Below, piece by piece: positions 37,352 to 45,202 of a stretch of DNA of 45,202 nt (the first letter of the stretch is position 1; every line of letters starts with the position of its first letter). The position numbers were made by a program, and so were the translations under genes. The stretch is from Bacteroidota bacterium (GTDB lineage: Bacteria > Bacteroidota > Bacteroidia > Bacteroidales > Dysgonomonadaceae), in NCBI GenBank assembly GCA_023437305.1, contig JAEZGN010000025.1, positions 1 to 45,202 of the forward strand. The letters run 5' to 3'. The notes beneath the pieces were generated by a model, which saw nothing but the letters and a program-made list of their open reading frames with translations, did no database searches and was not told the DNA's origin.

Positions 37352-38274
37352 AGCCAAGGATTTTCATAGGTTCTTCTAAAGAAGGCCTAAATATTGCAAC
37401 TAAAATAAAAGATTACTTTAAAGGTAATAATTATGAATGTTTTTTATGGACAGATGATATTTTCAAATACAATGATAATTTTCTCGAAACTTTAATGAAA
37501 GAAGCGAGCCTTTTTGATTTTGGTTTTATGATTTTTACTCAGGATGATTATATAGAAAGTAGAGGCCTTCCGGCAACAACAGCAAGAGATAATGTTATTT
37601 TCGAATATGGTTTGTTTTTAGGAAGAATAGGTCGAGAAAAAGCATATGTGATAAAAGATAAAGAAGTTAAGTTGCCAAGTGACTTATTAGGTATATCAAT
37701 TGCTGATTTTGACTCTACAGATTTAGATAATACTCTCAAAAAAAGCTTAGATAAACTAAGGCTTGAGATACAAGAGAAAATCAACTTAGGCTTATTGGGA
37801 ATGTTGCCCTCGACTGTACTTGCTATTGGGTACTATTACAACTTTGTTGAATTAGTTGCAGAATATCTAGCAACAGAGGTAGAGATAGAAGTTGATGGTA
37901 AAAAGTATCGCAAAGCAAAATTACATATTATAATTCCAAAAGATTTAGATTCCGATCTTAAAAAGAAAGCCAAGATATATTACAAGCAACAATCTTTTAA
38001 AGAGCGCCAAATACAGACACCTCATAGATCATATCCTTTATTTGTTTCAGTAAATATGGGAAATGACAGTTTGATATTAAGTGACATGCCGACAACTTTA
38101 AATGGCATAGATAAAGCTATAGAGATGTACCTACGAGTGGGACATATAGGGAAGACTAATGAACAACAATTATTAGAAGATAGAGAACTTAGAAATTTTG
38201 AAATGGTGTTAAGAAAGCTTATTGAAAATGATTCTTTTTCAAAAGAATATGTCGAAGTTCATGTAGAAAGCTAA
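37348..38274 (+). CDS. cap12: TIR-STING effector (CBASS NADase)
   Basis: A 308-residue fusion. Residues 1-125 are a TIR-like domain (RIFIGSSKEGL, FLWTDDIF, TARDNVIFEYGLFLGRIGREKAY) with the catalytic Glu86 in place. Residues about 148-308 are a prokaryotic STING domain: LGLLGMLPSTVLAIGYYYNF, KLHIIIPKDL, LILSDMPTTLNGIDKAIEMYL and EDRELRNFEMVLRKLI. In characterised Sphingobacterium TIR-STING, c-di-GMP binding makes the protein form filaments and the TIR degrades NAD+, killing the infected cell. The Asp246-x-Pro-Thr-Thr-Leu block corresponds to the ligand-pocket side in relatives. It is cytosolic, with no membrane helix. The ATGA overlap with the CD-NTase gives matched expression. Confidence 0.92.
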   Translation: MKPRIFIGSSKEGLNIATKIKDYFKGNNYECFLWTDDIFKYNDNFLETLMKEASLFDFGFMIFTQDDYIESRGLPATTARDNVIFEYGLFLGRIGREKAYVIKDKEVKLPSDLLGISIADFDSTDLDNTLKKSLDKLRLEIQEKINLGLLGMLPSTVLAIGYYYNFVELVAEYLATEVEIEVDGKKYRKAKLHIIIPKDLDSDLKKKAKIYYKQQSFKERQIQTPHRSYPLFVSVNMGNDSLILSDMPTTLNGIDKAIEMYLRVGHIGKTNEQQLLEDRELRNFEMVLRKLIENDSFSKEYVEVHVES

Positions 38275-38284
38275 TTTGATAATT

Positions 38285-38550
38285 ATGACAAACGAAGAAA
38301 AAATAATGAGACATGATGCCCTCGAGTTAATTAGACAAAAGATTGGGCCTTGTTTTGGATACATGGATATCTTATTTGCAAATCACCCATCTGATCTAAG
38401 TTTGAAGCATTTTTCGCGGAGAAGTTGAAAGATAGTTATGAGTGAATTCATATACTATGTCGGATAGATAAAAGGCGAAATAATTACGTATATTATTTTG
38501 GACAGAATATTATTTTGGTGTTTTCTCCAATTATTCAGACAATAGTTTGA
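38285..38550 (+). pseudogene. Small decayed gene behind the CBASS operon
   Basis: ATG 38285 opens 47 codons (MTNEEKIMRHDALELIRQKI...) and stops at 38426. Another frame then continues with AEKLKDSYE-stop-IHILCRIDKRRNNYVYYFGQ to 38550. Together they read like one former protein of about 85 residues with one frameshift and one stop. It starts 10 bases after the TIR-STING gene and could once have been part of the operon. Family unknown. Confidence 0.35.
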
Positions 38551-38869
38551 CCTTTGTAAGTGATTTTAAATCAATGTTTACGGTAAATTTACAACAAAAA
38601 CATAATGCTTCCATCTTAATTTATTGATTATCAATTGTATATGATATTGAAGAAAGTTTCTGCATCGGCAAATAGACTAAGAAAATAAGGGAAGATAAAG
38701 TACTAATAAAAGAAAATATACGGCTGATTATCATTGTAATAAATGATATTTGGTCGTTTTTTATTTTCGGATTTTATTATTATGTTTGCCTTAATTATAC
38801 ATCTAAAGTACACCTTAATAATATTTTTATCAGAAAGATGTACTAAAGTACACTCAATACAAAAATACG
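38551..38869. other. Intergenic region with a direct repeat
   Basis: AT-rich without a gene. Just before the next gene the 11-base sequence CTAAAGTACAC occurs twice (38801-38811 and 38843-38853), 42 bases apart, about 17 to 59 bases before the ATG. This may be an operator for the integrase operon or an attachment/arm-binding site. Confidence 0.45.
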
Positions 38870-39397
38870 ATGATAGAGAAAGTAGAAATAATCAGCCAAC
38901 CATATTCTGGCGAATATAAAGAACGAATTTATGACATTGAAAGTCCTTGGAATTCTTCAAATTGGACTTGGATAAAATTTACGAATGAAGTTTTTTCTGA
39001 ATGGTGTGGACAATTTAGAGGTTCTCCTATAGGAGCAGGATTATCTAAAAAGAATGCAGTAATAATTATTCTTACAAGTGATTATCTATATCAACTTGAT
39101 ATTAATAATGCAAATTTGATTAAATATGAAGATCAACCTCAGTATAATGAAATAACAATATCTTCTAATGAGAATTTTATATTGTCAGATTACTACAATC
39201 TGTATAAGATCTCCAATGATCTGAAAGATATAGAAGTTATTAAAAGTCCTATTGATATGGATGATATCAAATTTAGGAATTGGAACAGCCATAAATTGGA
39301 ATTTACATGTGAGGAATTTGGGGCATGGTCAAATGAATATCTAATGGAATACAACTGCTTAAATAGCACAATCAATATTATAGAAAAACTCAAATGA
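38870..39397 (+). CDS. Unknown protein translationally coupled to the integrase
   Basis: A 175-residue protein rich in aromatic and beta-branched residues. Blocks such as EWCGQFRGSPIGAGLS, AVIIILTSDYLYQLDINNANLI and NFILSDYYNLYKISNDLKDIEV suggest short beta-propeller-like blades, similar in style to immunity-type proteins. Its TGA overlaps the ATG of the integrase (ATGA), so both are expressed together from the CTAAAGTACAC-repeat region. It lacks signal peptide and membrane segments. No family is recognised. Confidence 0.7.
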   Translation: MIEKVEIISQPYSGEYKERIYDIESPWNSSNWTWIKFTNEVFSEWCGQFRGSPIGAGLSKKNAVIIILTSDYLYQLDINNANLIKYEDQPQYNEITISSNENFILSDYYNLYKISNDLKDIEVIKSPIDMDDIKFRNWNSHKLEFTCEEFGAWSNEYLMEYNCLNSTINIIEKLK

Positions 39398-40521
39398 AAA
39401 TATCACTCAAAAAGAAGAAATTATCAGGAGGTAAGCAATCTCTGTTTCTTGAATTCTACAAAGGGAAGATCACCGATGCCAACGGAAAACAAAAACATGA
39501 TAGAGAATTTGAGTATCTGAAACTGTATCTATTGAATAATCCGAAAACACCCCTTGAAAAGCAGCAAAACAAAGAGAATTTGCAAATGGCTGAAAGCATA
39601 TTAGCTATTCGTAAGGCTGAATATGCTCAAGGTAAATACAATCTGAAAGATGTCAAGAAAGGGAAGATTAATTTCATGGAGTACTTCAATAAAAAGAAAG
39701 AAGAACGATACGAATCGACAGGAAATTATGATAATTGGAATGCAGCATATCTACACCTTAATCGATTTTGTTCCCCATCTATGAAAATGAGTGAAGTCAA
39801 TCAAGATTTTGTAAAAGCATTTAAATTATATCTTGATAAAGATGCTCGAACAAAAAGCGATCAACCGCTAAGCCAAAATTCAAAATATACGTATTACAAT
39901 AAATTCAAAGCTTGCATTAATGCTGCTTTTGAAGAGGGATATTTATCTGAAAATCCGATAAGAGGTGTAAAAAGCTTTGAAATGGCAGAAAGCCAAAGAG
40001 AATATTTGACATTTAGTGAACTACAAGCCTTATACAAAGCTGAATGTAAATATGATGTGTTGAAACGAGCTTTTATATTCTCTTGTCTTACGGGCTTGCG
40101 ATGGAGTGATATAAATACGCTTATCTGGTCAGAAGTACGAGACGAAGACAACGGATGTCGAGTAATATTCCGACAAGAGAAAACAGAGGGACTAGAATAT
40201 CTAGATATATCAGATCAAGCACGCTCATTACTTGGTGAAAGACAGAATCCGCAAGATAGAGTATTCAAAGGTTTGAAATATGGTGCACACTTCAATGCTG
40301 AAATACTTCGTTGGTGTATGCGAGCTGGTATAACAAAACATATTACATTTCATAGTGGAAGACACACAAACGCTGTTCTCATGTTAGAGAACAATGCAGA
40401 TATTTACACTGTATCAAAACGTTTAGGACATCGAGAGCTTAGAACTACTGAGATTTATGCCAAAATCATTGATAAGAAAATGAAAGAAGCTGCTAACATT
40501 ATTCCTGAACTTAAACTTTAG
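39394..40521 (+). CDS. int: Tyrosine recombinase (integrase) of a Bacteroidales mobile element
   Basis: A 375-residue integrase. An N-terminal Arm-type domain (1-95, SLKKKKLSGGKQSLFLEFY), a SAM-like core-binding domain (about 95-195) and the catalytic domain follow in order. Active-site residues: Arg236 (LTGLRWSD), Lys263 (RQEKTEG), His320 and Arg323 (FHSGRHT), His346 (RLGHREL) and Tyr355 (TTEIYAKI). All are present, so it should be active. It integrates and, with an HTH excisionase, excises the island. The target site is not evident: no tRNA gene or matching direct repeat was found nearby. Confidence 0.95.
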   Translation: MKISLKKKKLSGGKQSLFLEFYKGKITDANGKQKHDREFEYLKLYLLNNPKTPLEKQQNKENLQMAESILAIRKAEYAQGKYNLKDVKKGKINFMEYFNKKKEERYESTGNYDNWNAAYLHLNRFCSPSMKMSEVNQDFVKAFKLYLDKDARTKSDQPLSQNSKYTYYNKFKACINAAFEEGYLSENPIRGVKSFEMAESQREYLTFSELQALYKAECKYDVLKRAFIFSCLTGLRWSDINTLIWSEVRDEDNGCRVIFRQEKTEGLEYLDISDQARSLLGERQNPQDRVFKGLKYGAHFNAEILRWCMRAGITKHITFHSGRHTNAVLMLENNADIYTVSKRLGHRELRTTEIYAKIIDKKMKEAANIIPELKL

Positions 40522-40532
40522 ATTGGATAAAC

Positions 40533-41489
40533 ATGAAAACTTTACAAATTATGAATACTAAAAATAATATCACTCCTCTCAAGTATATATTAATTGTATT
40601 AAGCATATTCACGATCTTTAGTATTCTTCAGTATTTCTTGATGCAGGAGAATACGTCTTGGTTATACGGATATATAATTCTTTTTCTCCCTATTATAATG
40701 ATTATTATTGGATATAGGAAGGCAGTATTAAGATTGTTTCATTATTTCTGCTATTTTATTTCAAGCAATAAAGAAAAATATAGTTATACGAATGAGATTA
40801 CAAGAGAAAAATGGTTTTTATCAATTATTTCCCTTGTAGCTTCTATCACTTTTACTTTACTATTACCTAATACGAAGTTTCTATCTTTTGATTCAAGTTG
40901 GGCATATTTGTTCAGAAACTCAATGTTGTTGTCTCTAATACTTGGTCTTTCTTATATAAGTTATTGTTACCATATAAAAGATTTGAATAGAAAGGATCCT
41001 AAAATTACCACGCAATCAATACAAGCTGACACTTGCATTTTATTGAAAGATAATTATGATCTAAATAACATATTTGAACTTCTAATTGAGAATAATTATA
41101 TTAAAGGAAGTTTAGCCTCATTCGAGAGATTTATTCATAAAGAAGCTTTGCAATTAAATGGAAAATTGCAGTGGCATTATAAAGGAGATAATAATAATGC
41201 TTCTCAGTCCAATAAACAGGCTTTAATAAGATTCATTTGTATTCTTTTTAATTTCGACCCTGATGATAGAGGTAATTCTCAAGAGATAAAAAGTATAATT
41301 GATACATATTTTACAGATATAAATAATAATATTATTGGATGGAATGAAAAATTGACGGAAATATCTCAAGTAAAAAAAGAAAAAAGAGAATTTGTGACGA
41401 ATCATCAAAAGAATAATGAATTACATGACAATAATTATACCCGTTTTTACAATAAACTTATGGACTTGTTCTTTCATGTAAGAGGTTGA
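40533..41489 (+). CDS. Unknown four-helix membrane protein with cytoplasmic C-terminal domain
   Basis: A 318-residue protein starting 11 bases after the integrase. Helices lie at about 15-36, 44-61, 93-112 and 125-146 (for example LKYILIVLSIFTIFSILQYF and GYIILFLPIIMIIIGY). The remaining 170 residues are polar; they include the block NNIFELLIENNYIKGSLASFERFIHKEALQLNGKLQWHY and a later FDPDDRGNSQEIKSIIDTYF. The C-terminal style resembles domains found in several Bacteroidales element proteins, but no family can be named. Being at the cargo position behind an integrase, it may be accessory or defence-related. Confidence 0.65.
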   Translation: MKTLQIMNTKNNITPLKYILIVLSIFTIFSILQYFLMQENTSWLYGYIILFLPIIMIIIGYRKAVLRLFHYFCYFISSNKEKYSYTNEITREKWFLSIISLVASITFTLLLPNTKFLSFDSSWAYLFRNSMLLSLILGLSYISYCYHIKDLNRKDPKITTQSIQADTCILLKDNYDLNNIFELLIENNYIKGSLASFERFIHKEALQLNGKLQWHYKGDNNNASQSNKQALIRFICILFNFDPDDRGNSQEIKSIIDTYFTDINNNIIGWNEKLTEISQVKKEKREFVTNHQKNNELHDNNYTRFYNKLMDLFFHVRG

Positions 41490-41626
41490 TATATTAATAT
41501 TTAGAAAATAAACCTCCAAGTTTACCTTAGTTGAATTTGACAAAGTATATTTCTTTCGTTTCTTCGTCTGGCAATAACAAAAGCAAATAAATGCTTACTT
41601 AATTTATTAACTTAAAAGAAAACGAA

Positions 41627-41914
41627 ATGAAATTACAACAATTAGAAATTGAAGAGCGCTTAGAGCGAATAGAACAATTATTACTTTCTAAGAAAAAAGT
41701 GATGACTTTAGAAGATGCAGCGTCTTATTCTGGCTTAAAAAAGTCTTTTCTTTACAAACTCAGTGCTAAAAATATCCTTCCAATATCAAAACCTTTAGGA
41801 AAAGTGATTTTTATTGACAAAGATCGATTTGATGAATTTTTATTGTCTAATCCATCTAAAACACAGCAAGAAATAGAGCAAGAAGCAATGTCCTATATTG
41901 CAAAAAAAGCATAG
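41627..41914 (+). CDS. Helix-turn-helix (excisionase/MerR-like) protein
   Basis: A 95-residue paralogue of the HTH gene at 32879, with the same lay-out: helical N-terminus (EERLERIEQLLLSKKKV), winged HTH (about 27-67; MTLEDAASYSGLKKSFLYKLSAKNILPISKP) and a KTQQEIEQEAMSYI tail. It probably serves as excisionase or regulator for the integrase. A hairpin overlapping its stop codon ends the transcript. Confidence 0.8.
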   Translation: MKLQQLEIEERLERIEQLLLSKKKVMTLEDAASYSGLKKSFLYKLSAKNILPISKPLGKVIFIDKDRFDEFLLSNPSKTQQEIEQEAMSYIAKKA

Positions 41915-41934
41915 AGAATCGACCTCTATGCTTT
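41906..41934 (+). terminator. Hairpin at the end of the HTH gene
   Basis: AAAGCATAGAG pairs with CTCTATGCTTT across a 7-base loop, with a short T-rich end. It contains the TAG stop of the HTH gene. Probably a terminator or attenuator before the helicase gene. Confidence 0.55.
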
Positions 41935-42018
41935 CGTAAATTATAATCAATAACAAGTTTGTTTTAACACTTGTGTATATCTGCTACTGCAAATATACAT
42001 AGAAAATTCTATGTGTCA

Positions 42019-43200
42019 ATGAAAGGAACAAAAAATGAGAGAATAGAATCGTTCTTATCTGATAAATACGACTTTAGGTTCAATATAATCAAATCGAAAC
42101 CGGAATATAAATTAAAATCTGAAAAGCAATTCCGATCTATTACTAAGTTTGATTTGAATACGTTGAAAAGAGAACTTGACAAAAAAGAGTTCTATACATC
42201 GACCGATAATATAAGGTCTATTCTGGAAAGCGATTTCTCGACCAAAACAAATCCGGTACAGGAGTATTTCCGTTGTCTTCTTCGATATGATCCTAAGAAG
42301 AAAAATTATATCATTCAATTAGCCGATACTGTAGAAGTCCATAATTCAGAAAAATGGACTGAATATCTGACAAAATGGTTAGTCGCTATTGTGGCCAATG
42401 CTTTAAATGATATAGGGTGCCAAAACCATACTTGCTTAGTTTTGACCGGTGAGCAAGGAAAGTTTAAAACCACCTGGTTAGATCTGCTTTGTCCTAAAAT
42501 ACTATCAAGCTATTTGTATACCGGTAAGATTGACCCCCAGAATAAAGATGTATTGACATTAATAGCTGAATATTTATTAATTAACATAGATGATCAACTA
42601 AAGGCTTTAAATAAAAAGGATGAAAACGAATTAAAGAACTTCATTACTATGCCATTTGTCAAATATCGCCGGCCATATGATGTATATATAGAAGAATATC
42701 CGCATCTGGCTAGTTTTATGGCTTCGGTAAATGGGAATGACTTTCTAACTGATCCTACCGGTAGCCGGCGTTTTCTTCCTTTTGAAGTAATATCGATTGA
42801 TATAAAAGCAGCAAAAGCAATAAATATCGATAATGTCTATTCAGAAGCCCTTTGGCTATATGAAAACGGCTTCCGATACTGGTTTAATGATGCAGAGATT
42901 GACGAGTTGCATCGAATGAGTAAAGCGTTTCATGTGCAAACTATCGAATATGAAATGTTGATACAGGCATTTGAGAAACCATCTGAAAAAGAATCCGAAA
43001 ATTGCTTTATGACTACCGGAGAGATAATTAACTATCTCAAACGATGGACTACACTTCAATATTCTGAAAAACGTATGGGCGAAGCTTTGAAAAAAGCAGG
43101 TTTCCCACGTATGCAGAAGCGGTCGAAAGAAAAAAGCTATGCAGTATATGGCTATCTACTGAGAAAAGTAGACCCCAATCCATTTATAGAAACATTATAA
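42019..43200 (+). CDS. VapE/VirE-like P-loop ATPase (helicase-type)
   Basis: A 393-residue protein from ATG 42019 (the frame continues upstream to a TTG at 41971, but ATG is preferred). Walker A is GEQGKFKT (144-151), Walker B-like acidic residues are in YLLINIDDQL, and the blocks YRRPYDVYIEEYPHLASFMASVNGNDFLTDPTGSRRFLPFEV are typical of the virulence-associated E (VapE/VirE) family, related to primase-helicases. Such proteins accompany integrases in NBU-type elements and probably unwind DNA during replication of the excised circle. Next come the iteron array and a primase, completing a replication module. Confidence 0.82.
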   Translation: MKGTKNERIESFLSDKYDFRFNIIKSKPEYKLKSEKQFRSITKFDLNTLKRELDKKEFYTSTDNIRSILESDFSTKTNPVQEYFRCLLRYDPKKKNYIIQLADTVEVHNSEKWTEYLTKWLVAIVANALNDIGCQNHTCLVLTGEQGKFKTTWLDLLCPKILSSYLYTGKIDPQNKDVLTLIAEYLLINIDDQLKALNKKDENELKNFITMPFVKYRRPYDVYIEEYPHLASFMASVNGNDFLTDPTGSRRFLPFEVISIDIKAAKAINIDNVYSEALWLYENGFRYWFNDAEIDELHRMSKAFHVQTIEYEMLIQAFEKPSEKESENCFMTTGEIINYLKRWTTLQYSEKRMGEALKKAGFPRMQKRSKEKSYAVYGYLLRKVDPNPFIETL

Positions 43201-43206
43201 TTCTTC

Positions 43207-43393
43207 TTACTATGTTACTACAAAGAGTATATAAATCATTGAAAAGAAAAAGATTATGGTGTAGTAAGATGCAAAATAATCGTTCTTACTACAATCTTAC
43301 TACTTACTACACTTGTAGTTACTACAACAATTCTTCTTACTACATATAGATGGTTAATAGTCAATAATATATAACAATGTAGTAACGTAGTAA
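43207..43393. repeat. TTACTAC iteron-like array, possible replication origin
   Basis: About ten copies of TTACTAC or its complement GTAGTAA occur within 190 bases, in both orientations, several as TCTTACTAC. The array lies between the VapE-like helicase and the primase, the place for an origin bound by element replication proteins. No coding frame runs through it. Irregular spacing rules out a CRISPR array. Confidence 0.6.
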
Positions 43394-43417
43394 GATAATT
43401 TCCAAAACTTAGAGAAA

Positions 43418-44299
43418 ATGAATAAAGAACCATTTAATATGAAAATCGCCCGAGATATATCGATAATAAGAGTGTTGTACGATATAGGGCATGAGCCTGT
43501 AAAGGTTATCAATGAAAGCCAATGGTATCTATCTCCATTGCGAAAAGAACGCAAACCCTCTTTTAAAGTGAATACTATGCTGAATCGTTGGTATGACTTC
43601 GGCGATCAGCAAGGAGGTAATATTATAGACCTTATTATTCAAATTTACGGATTCACACCCGGAGAAGCATTAAGATATCTCTCAAAATACGATGTAAATA
43701 CTATGCTTTCTTCTTTTGGACAGCGAGAAGCATCTAGCCAGATTGAACTCTTGCAAGTGAAACCAATACAGCATAAAGCCTTAAAAGAGTACTTACAATT
43801 AAGATGTATTAAAGAAAATATCTATCAGAAGTATTGTAAAGAAGTACATTATCAAGTTAGAGGTAAAAAATATTTTGCTGTCGGCTTCGAAAACCAAATT
43901 GGAGGATATGAATTACGTAGTAAATTTTTCAAAGGCTGTATAGGAAAGAAAGATATCAGCTATATCAGAAATAAATCAGCAAATGTTTTGATAATCTTCG
44001 AGGGTTGGTTTGATTATATGTCTTTACTATCTCTTGATGATAATTATATTGACGCGGACGCAATAATCCTTAACAGTGTTGCCAATGTGAAGAAAATCTA
44101 CTCTTTACTAGGTGATTACCACTTAGTTGGATTGCATTTAGATAATGACCCCGCAGGGGATAAATGGACTGATGACTTGATGAAGCATATTCATAGAGGG
44201 GTATGTGATTCAAGGGGAAATTATCAAGGATCTAAAGATTTAAACGAATATCTAATACATACATCATTAAATAATAACATAAAAAACAACACATTATGA
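43418..44299 (+). CDS. Toprim-domain DNA primase of mobile element
   Basis: A 293-residue primase. The N-terminal part (about 20-90; WYLSPLRKERKPSFKVN, NRWYDFGDQQGGNIIDLI) has the CHC2 primase fold but without the zinc cysteines. The toprim domain (about 185-275) has the catalytic Glu in IIFEGWFDYMSL and the acidic pair in LHLDNDPAGDKW. It resembles primases of NBU/mobilizable elements that prime the transferred strand. Its TGA overlaps the ATG of the outer membrane protein gene (ATGA), an odd partner. Confidence 0.85.
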   Translation: MNKEPFNMKIARDISIIRVLYDIGHEPVKVINESQWYLSPLRKERKPSFKVNTMLNRWYDFGDQQGGNIIDLIIQIYGFTPGEALRYLSKYDVNTMLSSFGQREASSQIELLQVKPIQHKALKEYLQLRCIKENIYQKYCKEVHYQVRGKKYFAVGFENQIGGYELRSKFFKGCIGKKDISYIRNKSANVLIIFEGWFDYMSLLSLDDNYIDADAIILNSVANVKKIYSLLGDYHLVGLHLDNDPAGDKWTDDLMKHIHRGVCDSRGNYQGSKDLNEYLIHTSLNNNIKNNTL

Positions 44300-45202
44300 A
44301 AACAACAATCAAACTACAACTTATAATCATATTTTTATCAGTACTAAACTTGTCATTATCGGCACAAACCGCACATTCAGTGAGAAATATTGCTCGAGAC
44401 GCATCCACAGAAATAGATGCAGTATATACCAATCCCGCAGGATTAGTAAAACTTTCTGATGGATTACATATTTCAATAAATAATCAGAGCATATTTCAAA
44501 AGAATAAAATACAATCAGAATATACACCATACTTTGGTAATGGAGGAGAGAGTAATAAGAGTTTCAAAAGTAAGGTAAACTCAATTATCATTCCTAATAT
44601 TCTGGCAGCATATAAAAAAGATAAATGGGCTATTTCGGTTGGATTAGGAATATCGAATCCTGATAAATTAAAATTCACAGAAGGAATACCCTCTTTTGAA
44701 GCTCCAATAGCTTCACTTCCCGCAATCCTGACAAGTGCAGGAATAGAAACAAATAAGTATTCTTTGAATTCCGGTATTGAAAAGGTATCATATACTTACA
44801 ATCTACAGCTTGGGGCTAGTTATGCTTTTAATAAAACATTTTCAGCGTATGGGGGCTTACGTTTCAACTTGATAAATAACACCTATAATGGTTTTATAAC
44901 AGATATACAGATAAACCCACAGCATCCGATATTAAACCCTGACGGGCAAATGATATCAGCTTATGAGTTTTTCAATACTACTGGACAATTCCATATAGCA
45001 GGATCATTAAGAGATAATAATATCGATGTTACTCAAAAAGGATTCGGTATCTCTCCCATCATAGGAATAAATATTAGTCATGAAAAACTAAATATCGGTG
45101 TCAGATACGAATTTAAGACTAAAATAGAAATTGAGAATAGCACAAAAGTAGATGATATAGGCTCTTATCCTGATGGTGTAAAATCGCCTGACGATATCCC
45201 TG
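44296..45202 (+). CDS. OmpP1/FadL-type outer membrane protein (3' end outside window)
   Basis: The first 302 codons are present. A signal peptide (1-24, LSALSA-like LSLSAQ) is followed by a FadL-like start with SVRNIARDASTEIDAVYTNPAGLVKL, matching the N-terminal NPA(G/A) hatch motif of the OMPP1/FadL/TodX family. The rest shows alternating beta strands with aromatic residues, as in a barrel. FadL-type proteins take up hydrophobic compounds across the outer membrane. It begins by overlapping the primase stop, without a terminator or visible element end between them, so it may be co-transcribed with the primase or lie at the junction with host DNA. Confidence 0.85.
   Translation, partial: MKTTIKLQLIIIFLSVLNLSLSAQTAHSVRNIARDASTEIDAVYTNPAGLVKLSDGLHISINNQSIFQKNKIQSEYTPYFGNGGESNKSFKSKVNSIIIPNILAAYKKDKWAISVGLGISNPDKLKFTEGIPSFEAPIASLPAILTSAGIETNKYSLNSGIEKVSYTYNLQLGASYAFNKTFSAYGGLRFNLINNTYNGFITDIQINPQHPILNPDGQMISAYEFFNTTGQFHIAGSLRDNNIDVTQKGFGISPIIGINISHEKLNIGVRYEFKTKIEIENSTKVDDIGSYPDGVKSPDDIP

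Noticed and set aside
43207..43393. Repeat array taken as CRISPR
   Set aside because: Units are 7 bases, in both orientations and irregularly spaced, with no cas genes.

Overview
The window looks like a chromosomal segment from a gut Bacteroidales bacterium of the Bacteroides/Parabacteroides type. The evidence is a SusC/SusD pair, serine-type sulfatases beside host-glycan glycosidases, lipoprotein signal peptides, TAnnTTTG promoter boxes and NBU/CTn-style mobile elements. No rRNA, tRNA or CRISPR array was seen. The species cannot be fixed from the sequence alone.

Region 1 (1-15.4 kb, nearly all minus strand) is a host-glycan catabolic block. It holds the start of a GH109-like oxidoreductase-fold glycosidase, a lipoprotein of the endonuclease/exonuclease/phosphatase fold, and an apparent operon of GH2 beta-galactosidase, N-acetylhexosamine-kinase-like protein and sulfatase. 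These are followed by a GlcNAc-6-sulfatase-like protein and a GH20 beta-hexosaminidase. The set suits sulfated galactose/HexNAc glycans such as mucin O-glycans: sulfatases remove sulfate, GH2, GH20 and GH109 release Gal, GlcNAc and GalNAc, and the kinase phosphorylates the freed HexNAc. Two sulfatase relics (2.4 kb and 12.3-13.7 kb) show gene loss here.

Region 2 (15.4-25.8 kb) begins with a long intergenic stretch holding a decayed IS200/IS605 TnpA. A plus-strand polysaccharide-utilisation operon follows: IPT/TIG-NHL lipoprotein, SusC, SusD and a DUF1735/DUF4361-type lipoprotein. It ends abruptly in the truncated start of another gene.

Region 3 (25.8-32.9 kb) is a graveyard of mobile DNA. 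It has an orphan CTn-type mobA with a repeat-rich candidate oriT, two excisionase-like HTH genes, a ruined tyrosine recombinase, a ruined GNAT gene, an unknown membrane-anchored coiled-coil protein, and a complete IS256-family element (inverted repeats and 8-bp target duplication) sitting in a decayed gene.

Region 4 (32.9-44.3 kb) is an integrative mobilizable island, or two abutting ones. The left part has HTH, replication-initiator-like and DnaC-like ATPase genes, then mobC, a frameshifted relaxase and a membrane mob protein. Next, behind a strong terminator, lies a two-gene CBASS defence operon: a CD-NTase and a TIR-STING effector overlapping by ATGA. The right part has an unknown gene coupled to a tyrosine integrase, an unknown membrane protein, HTH, a VapE-like helicase, an iteron-like TTACTAC array and a toprim primase. 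The primase stop overlaps the start of a FadL/OmpP1-type outer membrane protein that runs off the window end.

The CBASS TIR-STING operon is the most exciting system. Its family is known, but this copy rides on a mobilizable island. The two repeat arrays, the coiled-coil protein and the integrase-coupled gene are the least explained features.
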